DNA from: Jezberella montanilacus
GTDB lineage: Bacteria; Pseudomonadota; Gammaproteobacteria; Burkholderiales; Burkholderiaceae_B
NCBI RefSeq assembly: GCF_003003055.1
Contig: NZ_PVTV01000019.1
Span: forward strand, 37,012 to 101,011
Length of the DNA stretch: 64,000 nt
Direction: 5' to 3'
Shown: in pieces, positions 8,907 to 16,853 of the stretch
Layout of the letters: each line of letters starts with the position of its first letter
Position numbering within the stretch: position 1 is the first letter of the stretch
The notes under the pieces: model-generated
The model's input: only the letters and a program-made list of their open reading frames with translations
Databases searched by the model: none
What the model was told of the DNA's origin: nothing
Made by a program: the position numbers and the translations under genes

Positions 8907-10177
8907 TAGACTAGGCCGCGCAACAACACCGCAGCATTGGTCCCCGCAAACCCCCGGCAAATGACGAGCAGAACATCACTGCGCGGCGTTTGATTTTGCG
9001 ACGAGATATTGATGCCTTCACAACCCGAGGCAAGCGATTCTAAATTGGCAATCCCCGGTACAACGTTTCGACGAATTGCCTCGAGACCGACGACCAGATC
9101 GAGGATGCCCGCCGCAGCAAACAAATGGCCAGCGGCCCATTTAAACGACGTGACAGGTGGCATCTCTGCGCCAAACACCGCCTTCAATGCTTGCGCCTCA
9201 GATACGTCCGAGGAAACCGTGCCATTGCCATGCGCAACGATCATGCCAACATCTCGAGGCTGTAAGCCGGCATCCGCCAAAGCCGCTCTAATCGCCCTGA
9301 TCACACCGTCGCCATCAGCCCGGACCGGAAACAGTCCTTCACCTTCTGAAGTATCTGCGCCGCCAAGATACTCACCAATTACCTTGGCACCACGCGCGGC
9401 AGCTGAGGCTTCAGTTTCAAGTACGAAGCAACCTGCTCCCTCGCCCAAAAGACAACCATCATGAGCCCGGTCAAAGGGACGAAGGGTATCTTGGGCAATG
9501 ACGCCGATTTGATCCAGATAATTCAGTGTTTGCGGTTCAATTGGCGCATCGTGACCAATTGCAACCACTCGCTCTGCATCGTTTTCACGCAAGGCCCATG
9601 CGCCTTCAATCACAGCGAGCAAGCCACTCGTGGTGTGGTTGGTAATGCAAGCATTGGGACCTTTTAACTGATGACGAATCCCGACATGGCACAACACATT
9701 ATTGGGCAAGGATCGCAAGAGCCACATGGGATTAACCATATTGGACAATTCTTGACCAAAGGTTTGAAGGCGGTCGCCCGACTCTGCCATCAACGGAAAG
9801 TAGTCGTAATTGACTTCAAACGCACCGCCACCAGACCCGACGTAGCAACCTGTCTGATCAGTAAAATCAACGACCGCTTGTTCGCCAAGGGATTCACGAT
9901 ATACATCCAAACCAGCTTGTTCAACAGCTTGCGCCCCGGCATAAATGCCGAAAACGTCTGAGCGTCGCACCAGTTTGAGTAATTTGCGATCACCAAGCAA
10001 TTTACCGCCGTTGTAATCCTTGACGGCAGCGACCATTTTCTTAGGCCAGTGCGCACTATCCCAGCTTTCGACTGGCGCAACGGCGCTGCGACCTGCTGCG
10101 ATTTCATCGACAATAGTTTTGGGATCATGTCCAGCGCCGCAAATAGCACCACTTCCAGTAATAACGATTCGACTCAT
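8906..10177 (-). CDS. Ketosynthase-like protein lacking the catalytic Cys (chain-length-factor-like)
   Basis: A 423-residue thiolase-fold protein of the FabB/FabF family. The nucleophile position is altered: where active enzymes read TACxSG, this one reads NHTTSG, putting T182 in place of the cysteine. The two histidines (H316 in AHGNGT, H351 in WAAGHLFAAAG) and K346 are kept, so decarboxylation chemistry may survive while acyl-enzyme formation should not. This is the pattern of chain-length factors (KS-beta) that pair with an active ketosynthase in type II polyketide and aryl polyene systems. It lies two bases downstream of an intact ketosynthase gene, its expected partner. The Thr codon is unambiguous in the DNA. 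Confidence 0.88.
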   Translation of the reverse strand: MSRIVITGSGAICGAGHDPKTIVDEIAAGRSAVAPVESWDSAHWPKKMVAAVKDYNGGKLLGDRKLLKLVRRSDVFGIYAGAQAVEQAGLDVYRESLGEQAVVDFTDQTGCYVGSGGGAFEVNYDYFPLMAESGDRLQTFGQELSNMVNPMWLLRSLPNNVLCHVGIRHQLKGPNACITNHTTSGLLAVIEGAWALRENDAERVVAIGHDAPIEPQTLNYLDQIGVIAQDTLRPFDRAHDGCLLGEGAGCFVLETEASAAARGAKVIGEYLGGADTSEGEGLFPVRADGDGVIRAIRAALADAGLQPRDVGMIVAHGNGTVSSDVSEAQALKAVFGAEMPPVTSFKWAAGHLFAAAGILDLVVGLEAIRRNVVPGIANLESLASGCEGINISSQNQTPRSDVLLVICRGFAGTNAAVLLRGLV

Positions 10178-10179
10178 GA

Positions 10180-11496
10180 TTATTGCCCCGCAGCGATCAG
10201 TTCAGCCGTGTCAGAGGCGTTGCGAAACGCCAGACAATTATTACTGCCACCGAAACCCAAAGAGTTAGATAAGGCGATACCAATGCGTTGTTGACGCGCC
10301 GAACCGTGAATCACGTCAACATTGCAATCTGGATCAAGTTGCTGCAAGTTGGCTGTGGGAGGCATCAAGCCTTCATAGACTGCCAAGGCGCAGATCGCAG
10401 CCTCAACCGCACCGGCAGCAGCAATCAAATGGCCAGTCACACTTTTGGTTGAACTCACGGCGACGTCTCTGGCACGAGCGCCGAACACCGCATTCACCGC
10501 AGCACATTCACTGCGATCGTTCATCAGGGTAGAAGTGCCGTGGGCGTTCAGATAGGTCACATCATCAGTCGTTGCACCCGCGTCAGACAACGCCCGACGC
10601 ATTGCCTGGATAGGACCATCGCCTGATGGATGAGAGTCAGTAATCCGGTAGGCCGACAGGGAATTCCCTTCACCTGCTAGTTCAGCGTAAATTTTTGCGC
10701 CACGTGCGACCGCTTTGTCCCAATCCTCGAGGACCAGAAATCCAGCACCTTCCCCCAGTACAAAACCATTTCTCGTTGCATCGAACGGCCTGCTAGCGCG
10801 CTCAGGGTGATCATTATCAGCAGAGACCGCAGATAATAAGCAGAACCCCGACAGTCCTACTGGCGAAATCATTGAGTCAAAGCCGCCGGTCAGCACACGA
10901 TCAACTACACCGCGCCGAATCAGACGCAAGGCCGTCCCTATCGCTTGACCACCCGAGGCACACGCCGTGTGAACAGTCGACCCGTAGCCGCGAATACCGT
11001 AGCGTCGGACTAGCAGAGACAATCCAGCGGTCGACAAACTGCGACTAAAAGCCATGACATCTTGGGCAACCGGTGTTTCTAGCAGGCGGTCTGCCTGTAA
11101 ATCACCTTCAGGTGCAGCCATTTTTTGAACTTCGTCGATTTCTGCGTGCGCGACCGTCATCATGCCAGCGCCCACCACACATCCCCAGCGATCACCATCT
11201 TGTTGGGTTGGGCGAATTCCAGCATCAGCGATCGCCTGATCGGCCGCAGCCAGAGCAAATTGGTGCGCGCGGCTCGCATACTTGAGGCTTTTTTGATCTT
11301 TAATCACCGCTTCAGGCTCAAAACCTTTTACTTCGGCAGCGATGCGAGTGCTAAAACCAGACGCATCGAACAGCGTAATCGGGCCAGCCTGACAAGCCTT
11401 GGCTGCTTTGATGACCGCCCAGCTACTGGCGACGTCAAGCCCAGCCGGGGTAACCAAACCAATACCGGTAATCGCGACTCGGCGCTTTTTACTCAT
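10180..11496 (-). CDS. Beta-ketoacyl-ACP synthase (FabF-like, catalytically intact)
   Basis: A 438-residue condensing enzyme that would extend an acyl chain by two carbons from malonyl-ACP. The full Cys-His-His set is present: C179 in HTACASGG, H319 in NAHGTST, and K351/H356 in TKSVTGHLIAAAG. The C-terminal SLGFGGSNNCL is the usual glycine-rich loop. An unusual tail of about 15 residues follows. The gene sits 15 bp after the dehydratase gene and 2 bp before the Cys-less homologue, with which it probably forms a heterodimer. It is not the primary fabF, which normally sits with fabD-fabG-acpP. Confidence 0.93.
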   Translation of the reverse strand: MSKKRRVAITGIGLVTPAGLDVASSWAVIKAAKACQAGPITLFDASGFSTRIAAEVKGFEPEAVIKDQKSLKYASRAHQFALAAADQAIADAGIRPTQQDGDRWGCVVGAGMMTVAHAEIDEVQKMAAPEGDLQADRLLETPVAQDVMAFSRSLSTAGLSLLVRRYGIRGYGSTVHTACASGGQAIGTALRLIRRGVVDRVLTGGFDSMISPVGLSGFCLLSAVSADNDHPERASRPFDATRNGFVLGEGAGFLVLEDWDKAVARGAKIYAELAGEGNSLSAYRITDSHPSGDGPIQAMRRALSDAGATTDDVTYLNAHGTSTLMNDRSECAAVNAVFGARARDVAVSSTKSVTGHLIAAAGAVEAAICALAVYEGLMPPTANLQQLDPDCNVDVIHGSARQQRIGIALSNSLGFGGSNNCLAFRNASDTAELIAAGQ

Positions 11497-11511
11497 GTGT
11501 TTTCTCTAAGA

Positions 11512-12387
11512 CTATGGGGCAAAAAAGAATTTTGCGGCTGCAATCGTGCGGGTACCAACCAAAGCACCGACCTTGATCAGAATGGGTTCGGGATCGGCTT
11601 CAGCGGGCGTGGCGAACTCGGCAAACAAACCAAGCGACGACCCGGGGCTGCTGAAGGCTCTGACCTTCACGTTGGTAATCCTGGTTACTTGTAACGTTGG
11701 CGCCAAATCCGGTGTCTCAGCGATCAGCTGTTGTGCTAACTGCAATTGCGCATCGAGCAACAACGTCGCTGGCAGCACCGGGCGACGGGGAAAGTGGTCG
11801 TTAAAGTAATCGGCTTCTTCGGGCACATCAAGCAGGGCATCAATTCGATGACCAATTTGATGCTCGGTGACGTTCATCACTGGCGCAGGCACCCCTGCAA
11901 ACAAACCTGGGGTCCGTCCTGAACCCGTCAGAATAGCGAAGTCTTTAGCTAGTGACTCAGGGTCATCAAAAATCTCGATGCCAAGGTTAGAGCCAAGCGT
12001 ATCAAGCAACTCAAGGATCAAGGTGTCACCCACCATCGCTCGACCACGATAAGCGATTGAATCTCGGTCACACGAATCGATATCCACATGCAATTGCAGC
12101 GTGTCGCCAGCCTTTGGGTAGGCATGGATGCGAGTATCGCCTGCTAACGCTGCCACAGGACGACGAGCGAAACCACACTCGGACATAGCAACCCACGCGG
12201 CCAGCTGCCCGAGTGCCTCGGCCACCAAGCTAACTGGAAAACGCCCGACGTTGTGTGGGATCTGATACACCCCGGTTACTGCGCGGACACCATCAATATG
12301 CGTAATGCGATCCACAAAGGAAAACGCAGCAAAACGGCTGTTTGGCATCGGAGACACCAAACCATCTGCTTTCACAGCCGCAACCAT
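11512..12387 (-). CDS. Double-hotdog 3-hydroxyacyl-ACP dehydratase-like protein
   Basis: A 291-residue protein that reads as two FabA/FabZ-like hotdog domains in tandem. The first (about residues 20-135) has the FabZ-like opening FSFVDRITHIDG and a central helix VAEALGQLAAW, but its HFP motif has become GRFP, without the histidine. The second (about 165-290) has the intact NDHFPRRPVLPATLLLDAQ. FabZ sites combine a His from one hotdog with a Glu/Asp from the partner, so this arrangement could build one complete site. The start is the ATG that overlaps the carrier-protein stop (ATGA). Expected role: removing water from the 3-hydroxyacyl intermediate of this operon. Confidence 0.82.
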   Translation of the reverse strand: MVAAVKADGLVSPMPNSRFAAFSFVDRITHIDGVRAVTGVYQIPHNVGRFPVSLVAEALGQLAAWVAMSECGFARRPVAALAGDTRIHAYPKAGDTLQLHVDIDSCDRDSIAYRGRAMVGDTLILELLDTLGSNLGIEIFDDPESLAKDFAILTGSGRTPGLFAGVPAPVMNVTEHQIGHRIDALLDVPEEADYFNDHFPRRPVLPATLLLDAQLQLAQQLIAETPDLAPTLQVTRITNVKVRAFSSPGSSLGLFAEFATPAEADPEPILIKVGALVGTRTIAAAKFFFAP

Positions 12388-12812
12388 CAACCAGCTGCTT
12401 GCGCACGCTGAGCGCGGATCACAAGCTTGCAGAAGGTTTCAGGCGTGTAGAGGCGTGCGATGGCATCGACCCGCATGCCCGCTTTGAAACGATCGTCAGG
12501 GATTTCAGAGAGGTATTCGCGCAAACGAGCCAGACCTTTTTCGGTCAACAGGCCATTTTGCTCGAAGTCTTCGACGGACATGTCGCCCCGCACATCTTCA
12601 ATGATTTTGCCGCGTGGCACTTTGACCTTAAACGCACGCTCTAAGCGAAAAATCAAGTCAAGGAAATCGATCGACTCAGCGTCAAGACCTTCAATCAGGG
12701 AGACATCAATCTCGATATCCTCAACATCACAGCCCAGCGCATCAGCGACTGTTTTCTGCACGGTCGGGAAGACCGCCATGATTTCTTCTTTAGAGATGAC
12801 TGCTTCAGTCAT
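12387..12812 (-). CDS. Acyl carrier protein with extended C-terminus
   Basis: A 141-residue acyl carrier protein, longer than the usual 75-90. The phosphopantetheine site is S47 in GLDAESIDFLDL, a variant of the DSL motif in which Ser is followed by Ile-Asp; helix II then continues IFRLERAFKVKVP. The core ends near residue 85. The rest, including a TEKGLARLREYL helix and RVDAIARLYTPETFCKL, has no match to plain ACPs and may guide partner docking. It overlaps the dehydratase start by one codon frame shift (ATGA), suggesting coupled translation. The operon's own phosphopantetheinyl transferase domain probably activates it. Confidence 0.9.
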   Translation of the reverse strand: MTEAVISKEEIMAVFPTVQKTVADALGCDVEDIEIDVSLIEGLDAESIDFLDLIFRLERAFKVKVPRGKIIEDVRGDMSVEDFEQNGLLTEKGLARLREYLSEIPDDRFKAGMRVDAIARLYTPETFCKLVIRAQRAQAAG

Positions 12813-12898
12813 ATTGGACTCCAGATTAATCGGTAAATACCTAGCATTTTAACCTATCGAGTCATCAATCACCGAGCCACACTCAGGTGGCGTAGTGC

Positions 12899-13657
12899 TC
12901 AATCCATTTTAAAGCCACCATCGACGTACAAAACCTGGCCCGTCACATAGCTCGCCATGTCTGAAACCAGAAACGCGACGGCTTGCGCAATATCGCTCGC
13001 CTGCCCGTAACGTTTCAACAAAATCCGGGATTTCACCTGATCATCAGCTAGATCACGCACTTGCTGCGACATATCGGTTTCAATGACACCCGGTGCGACG
13101 GCGTTAACCAGAATTTTTCTGGGGGCCAGTTCTACGGCCAAGGCACGAGTGATCGCATCGACAGCCCCTTTGCTGGCGGCGTAATTAGCCTGGCCGCGCC
13201 CTGCCTTGCTACCCGCCACAGACGATAAATTGACGATTCGTCCGGATCGTTGCGACATCATGAAAGGGATCACAGGCCGAACCATATTAAAAACGCCCCC
13301 CACATTCGTGTTGAGAACCGACGAGATCTCATCGTCTTCCATGGCGGCGGTCAAGTTATCACGCACGATGCCCGCGTTATTCACGAGAATATCAATCCGC
13401 TCGCACCGGTCTGCCACTTGTTCGACCGCTGCAATACAAGCAGCAGAGTCCGCCACGTCCACTTGCATCGCTGTCGCTTTACCGCCCAGTCCGGCTACCG
13501 CTGCAACAACCTCATTCGCAGCACCAGCATTGCCGCGATAAAAGAAGGTGACATCGCAACCTTGACTTGCCAAAAGCTCAACAATCGCTCTGCCAATACC
13601 TCGCGAGCCGCCCGTAACAATCGCAACCTTACCCTGCAGCCCTGATTCAAATGCCAT
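12899..13657 (-). CDS. 3-oxoacyl-ACP reductase, FabG-type SDR
   Basis: A 252-residue classical short-chain dehydrogenase. It has the NADP-binding TGGSRGIGRAI near residue 16, the NNAG motif, the catalytic Ser in VNLSSVAG and the YAASK pair (Tyr-x3-Lys). The C-terminal VTGQVLYVDGGF is typical of FabG. In this operon it should reduce the 3-ketoacyl-ACP made by the ketosynthase pair. It sits 13 bp after the FabL-like gene and 86 bp before the carrier-protein gene; the longer gap may hold a secondary start of transcription, but none is clear. Confidence 0.9.
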   Translation of the reverse strand: MAFESGLQGKVAIVTGGSRGIGRAIVELLASQGCDVTFFYRGNAGAANEVVAAVAGLGGKATAMQVDVADSAACIAAVEQVADRCERIDILVNNAGIVRDNLTAAMEDDEISSVLNTNVGGVFNMVRPVIPFMMSQRSGRIVNLSSVAGSKAGRGQANYAASKGAVDAITRALAVELAPRKILVNAVAPGVIETDMSQQVRDLADDQVKSRILLKRYGQASDIAQAVAFLVSDMASYVTGQVLYVDGGFKMD

Positions 13658-13670
13658 GTTTTAGCCCTCT

Positions 13671-14426
13671 TTAGCCTGAAATGGCAAAGCCACCGTCAAC
13701 GACCAAGGTATGACCGTTAATCCAGGAAGCCTCAGGCAGACATAACAAATACACCGCATCAGCAACGTTGGCTGGCGTCAGTTTCGGGCCTGCAGGCGTG
13801 CGTGCGGCGAACTCCGCTAATACTTGATCGCGGTTAGGAAAATGACTTAATGCATCAGTGTCTACCACCCCTGCCGAGACCGTATTGACTCTTATCCCGC
13901 GGGGACCGAGCTCTTGCGCAAGGGTGCGCACGAGTGATTCGAGGGCTGCTTTGGATGCGCCAATAAACCCATAATGTGGCATCGCTCGCTGGGCACCCAG
14001 ACTGGACATCGCCACAATACGCCCGCCCTCTTTCATCAAGGGCGCAGCGTGTTGAGCCAGTAAATTGACAGCAAAGGCGTTGGTTTCCATACACCAGCGA
14101 AAATGCTTCAGTGTCATATCCATTGCTGGTTTGAGCACCCCAGAAGCCGCATTACTGATCACGATATCCAGATGATCAAACTCTTTAGTAATGGCCTCGA
14201 ATATCTCGGTCACGCTGTCTGGTACGCCAACACTGCCCTGCACGGCAAGGGCGCGTCGACCAAGCGCCCGCACTTCAGTGCAAACGGCCTCAGCCTCTTC
14301 ATGGCTGTTGTAATAGTTCGCAACGATGTCACAACCTGCTGCGGCCAGTTTGAGCGCGCAGGCACGCCCTATCCCCCGGGCAGCGCCTGTAACCAGTGCA
14401 ACTTTGCCAGACAAAGGCTCATTCAT
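13671..14426 (-). CDS. fabL: Enoyl-ACP reductase, FabL (ENR III) type
   Basis: A 251-residue SDR-fold protein. It differs from FabG in the catalytic spacing: Y152 and K159 are separated by six residues (YGFIGASK), the Tyr-x6-Lys pattern of enoyl-ACP reductases. Two stretches match what I remember of Bacillus FabL: NAASGVLKPAM in the middle and VDTDALSHFPNR near the C-terminus, with TPAG just after. It would reduce the trans-2-enoyl-ACP, the last step of each elongation round, using NADPH. It is the first gene of the seven-gene leftward operon; a GGAG lies about 12 bases before the ATG. FabL is best known from Bacilli, so its presence here is notable. Confidence 0.85.
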   Translation of the reverse strand: MNEPLSGKVALVTGAARGIGRACALKLAAAGCDIVANYYNSHEEAEAVCTEVRALGRRALAVQGSVGVPDSVTEIFEAITKEFDHLDIVISNAASGVLKPAMDMTLKHFRWCMETNAFAVNLLAQHAAPLMKEGGRIVAMSSLGAQRAMPHYGFIGASKAALESLVRTLAQELGPRGIRVNTVSAGVVDTDALSHFPNRDQVLAEFAARTPAGPKLTPANVADAVYLLCLPEASWINGHTLVVDGGFAISG

Positions 14427-14534
14427 GATGAAAACACACTCCGAAAAAATTTAATGTAGTGCAATGATGCGCCGAAGTTTACTCAGAATCGGGCGCTGAA
14501 TGTAACAAAGTGCCACAATCACGGATAGCTTTTG

Positions 14535-14570
14535 GACAACAACCTCGAAAAAAGGTTAGATTGTCAATCT
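14535..14570. promoter_or_regulatory. Nested inverted repeats in the divergent fabL/mmsA promoter region
   Basis: Two overlapping symmetries sit in the 174-bp divergent intergenic region. The first is GACAA-c-AACCT / AGGTT-aga-TTGTC with a seven-base centre. The second is an exact palindrome AGATTGTCAATCT at 14558-14570. A possible rightward promoter (TTGGAC at 14532, 18-bp spacer, TTAGAT at 14556) overlaps both. The layout suits an operator for a dimeric regulator controlling mmsA, the fatty-acid-like operon, or both. No regulator gene is adjacent, and the site is a sequence-only guess. Confidence 0.4.
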
Positions 14571-14600
14571 CTTAGAACCTAATCTCGTCGAGACTCAGCC

Positions 14601-16124
14601 ATGTCGAACCAGCCTCCCGTGCCCGTCATCCCCAACCTGATTTCACAATGGATCGGGGGACAGCCGCTCATGCACCCCGGATTGCGGCTGCAAGACGTCT
14701 ACAACCCGGCCACTGGGCAGGTTGCTCGACAAGTTGAGCTTGCCTCTGTTGAAGTCGTCCAGGTGGCAGTAGAGAGCGCAAAAAAAGCCTTCCCGGCTTG
14801 GGCAGACACCCCACCCATCCGCCGTGCACGGATTTTGAACAAGTTTCTCGCCTTGCTGAATGAGGCCAAAGACGAACTCGCCGCCATCATTACCCAAGAG
14901 CACGGCAAAGTATTTACTGACGCTCAGGGCGAGGTCATGCGCGGCATCGACATCGTTGAGTTTGCTTGTGGCATCCCGCAATTACTAAAGGGTGACTTTA
15001 CGGACCAAGTATCCACAGGTATTGATAACTGGACCTTACGGCAGCCACTGGGCGTGGTGGCTGGCATCACCCCCTTTAACTTCCCTTGTATGGTGCCTTG
15101 CTGGATGTTCCCGGTTGCGCTGGCGGCCGGCAATTGCTTTATTTTGAAGCCGAGTGAACGTGATCCGGCGTTGTCGTTGTTTATGGCGGCGCTGCTCAAA
15201 AAAGCAGGCTTACCGGATGGGGTATTCAATGTAGTACAAGGCGACAAGGTTGCTGTTGACGCGCTGCTTGAGCACCCTGACGTCAAAGCGATCAGCTTTG
15301 TCGGCTCAACCCCGATTGCGCATTACATTTACCAGCGTGGCGCTGAACTCGGCAAACGAGTGCAGGCATTGGGCGGCGCAAAAAATCACATGGTTGTGAT
15401 GCCCGATGCGGATTTGGACCAAGCCGTTGACGGTTTGATCGGTGCTGCTTACGGATCAGCAGGCGAACGGTGCATGGCGATTTCAGTGGCCGTGCTCGTC
15501 GGTGACGTGGCTGACAAAATCGTACCCATGCTGGCAGAGCGTGCGCGTGCCCTCAAAATCAAGAATGGCATGGAACTCGACGCTGAAATGGGCCCGGTTA
15601 TTACACGCCAGGCTCTCGAACGAATCGAAGGCTATATCGACATTGGTGTCAACGAGGGTGCGTCACTGGTCGTTGATGGTCGTGGTTTAAAGGTACCTGG
15701 GCACGAACAAGGCTTTTTCACAGGTGGCTCGCTGTTTGATCATGTCACCCCTGACATGCGCATCTACAAAGAAGAAATATTTGGTCCCGTACTTGGTTGT
15801 GTGCGTGTCAACGATTTTAACCAAGCCGTCGAGCTCATCAATGCACATGAATTCGGTAACGGTGTCTCGTGCTACACCCGCGATGGTAATGTTGCGCGCG
15901 AGTTCGGTCGTCGCATTCAGGTAGGCATGGTCGGGATTAATGTCCCTATCCCTGTCCCGATGGCCTGGCACGGCTTCGGTGGCTGGAAGAAAAGCCTGTT
16001 CGGCGATATGCATGCCTATGGCGAAGAAGGTGTGCGCTTCTACACCAAACAAAAATCCATCATGCAGCGCTGGCCCGAGACGATCGCCAAGGGTGCAGAG
16101 TTCGTGATGCCCACAGCGAAATAG
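14601..16124 (+). CDS. mmsA: Methylmalonate-semialdehyde dehydrogenase (CoA-acylating)
   Basis: A 507-residue aldehyde dehydrogenase of the MMSDH subgroup, which turns (methyl)malonate semialdehyde plus CoA and NAD+ into propionyl- or acetyl-CoA and CO2 in valine, inositol or beta-alanine breakdown. The nucleophile is C291 in [11 protein letters not shown]. At the position of the usual general-base glutamate it reads GGAKNHMVV, the MMSDH-specific replacement that lets CoA act as acceptor. [15 protein letters not shown] is also typical. No mmsB or regulator is next to it. It reads rightward, divergently from the fatty-acid-like operon, with a 174-bp shared upstream region. Confidence 0.93.
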   Translation: MSNQPPVPVIPNLISQWIGGQPLMHPGLRLQDVYNPATGQVARQVELASVEVVQVAVESAKKAFPAWADTPPIRRARILNKFLALLNEAKDELAAIITQEHGKVFTDAQGEVMRGIDIVEFACGIPQLLKGDFTDQVSTGIDNWTLRQPLGVVAGITPFNFPCMVPCWMFPVALAAGNCFILKPSERDPALSLFMAALLKKAGLPDGVFNVVQGDKVAVDALLEHPDVKAISFVGSTPIAHYIYQRGAELGKRVQALGGAKNHMVVMPDADLDQAVDGLIGAAYGSAGERCMAISVAVLVGDVADKIVPMLAERARALKIKNGMELDAEMGPVITRQALERIEGYIDIGVNEGASLVVDGRGLKVPGHEQGFFTGGSLFDHVTPDMRIYKEEIFGPVLGCVRVNDFNQAVELINAHEFGNGVSCYTRDGNVAREFGRRIQVGMVGINVPIPVPMAWHGFGGWKKSLFGDMHAYGEEGVRFYTKQKSIMQRWPETIAKGAEFVMPTAK

Positions 16125-16154
16125 TTTCAGTAGCATTTGATGCAAAACAGTTTG

Positions 16155-16853
16155 ATGCAAAAAAAAGCAGTGTGTTTACTGAGCGGTGGTTTGGATTCAA
16201 CCACTGTCGTGGCGATTGCCCAGGCCGAAGGTTACGAGGTCTATGCCCTGAGCTTTCGCTACGGACAGCGTCATGCCGTCGAACTTGAAAAAGCCAGCGC
16301 GTTTGCCAAAGCCAGAGGCGTAGCGCGCCATGTAACGATCGATATGGATATGCGTGCGTTTGGCGGATCTGCGCTAACTGCTGATATAGCCGTACCCAAA
16401 GGACATTCAGTAGAAGACATCAAGCAAGGCATACCAGTAACCTATGTGCCGGCTCGCAACACAATATTTTTAAGTTTTGCACTGGCCTGGGCCGAGACGC
16501 TCGGCGCACAAGACCTCTTCGTCGGTGTTAACGCGATGGATTACAGCGGCTACCCTGACTGCCGGCCTGAATACATTAACGCTTTTGAGACCCTTGGCAA
16601 CCTCGCGACCAAGGCGGGTGTAGAAGGCAAGCAACAGTTAAAGATTCACGCACCCCTGATCACGATGACCAAAGCTGACATCGTACGAAAAGGTACTGAA
16701 CTTGGCGTTGATTTTAGTGAGACCACCAGTTGCTATGACCCTGATCCGGCTGGCAAACCTTGTGGTCAATGCGACTCGTGTTTGCTTCGTGCAAAAGGTT
16801 TCATCGAGGCAGGCCTCATTGATCCGCTTTACGTCAAATTCGGCCTCGTCTGA
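16155..16853 (+). CDS. queC: 7-cyano-7-deazaguanine synthase
   Basis: A 232-residue ATP-dependent enzyme that converts 7-carboxy-7-deazaguanine and ammonia to preQ0 on the way to queuosine. The PP-loop SGGLDSTT is at the N-terminus, [12 protein letters not shown] follows in the middle, and a zinc site [17 protein letters not shown] lies near the C-terminus. The start giving [12 protein letters not shown] fits the family; an ATG five codons upstream (16140) is possible, and neither has a strong ribosome-binding site. The stop overlaps the next start (TGATG). It is the first gene of the queC-queD-queE operon. Confidence 0.94.
   Translation: MQKKAVCLLSGGLDSTTVVAIAQAEGYEVYALSFRYGQRHAVELEKASAFAKARGVARHVTIDMDMRAFGGSALTADIAVPKGHSVEDIKQGIPVTYVPARNTIFLSFALAWAETLGAQDLFVGVNAMDYSGYPDCRPEYINAFETLGNLATKAGVEGKQQLKIHAPLITMTKADIVRKGTELGVDFSETTSCYDPDPAGKPCGQCDSCLLRAKGFIEAGLIDPLYVKFGLV

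Noticed and set aside
9009..9464. Long plus-strand open frame opposite the Cys-less ketosynthase
   Set aside because: It is the complement of a well-conserved gene, with Ser/Pro/Ala-rich composition typical of antisense reading and no family resemblance.
11125..11694. 189-residue plus-strand frame across the ketosynthase and dehydratase genes
   Set aside because: It spans two real genes and the junction between them on the other strand; no recognisable motif or ribosome-binding site.
12813..12898. Separate promoter between the ketoreductase and ACP genes
   Set aside because: The 86-bp gap has no pair of -35/-10 hexamers good enough to call; the seven genes are treated as one operon.
16125..16154. 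preQ1 riboswitch before queC
   Set aside because: Only about 30 bases separate mmsA from queC, too short for the aptamer plus an expression platform.
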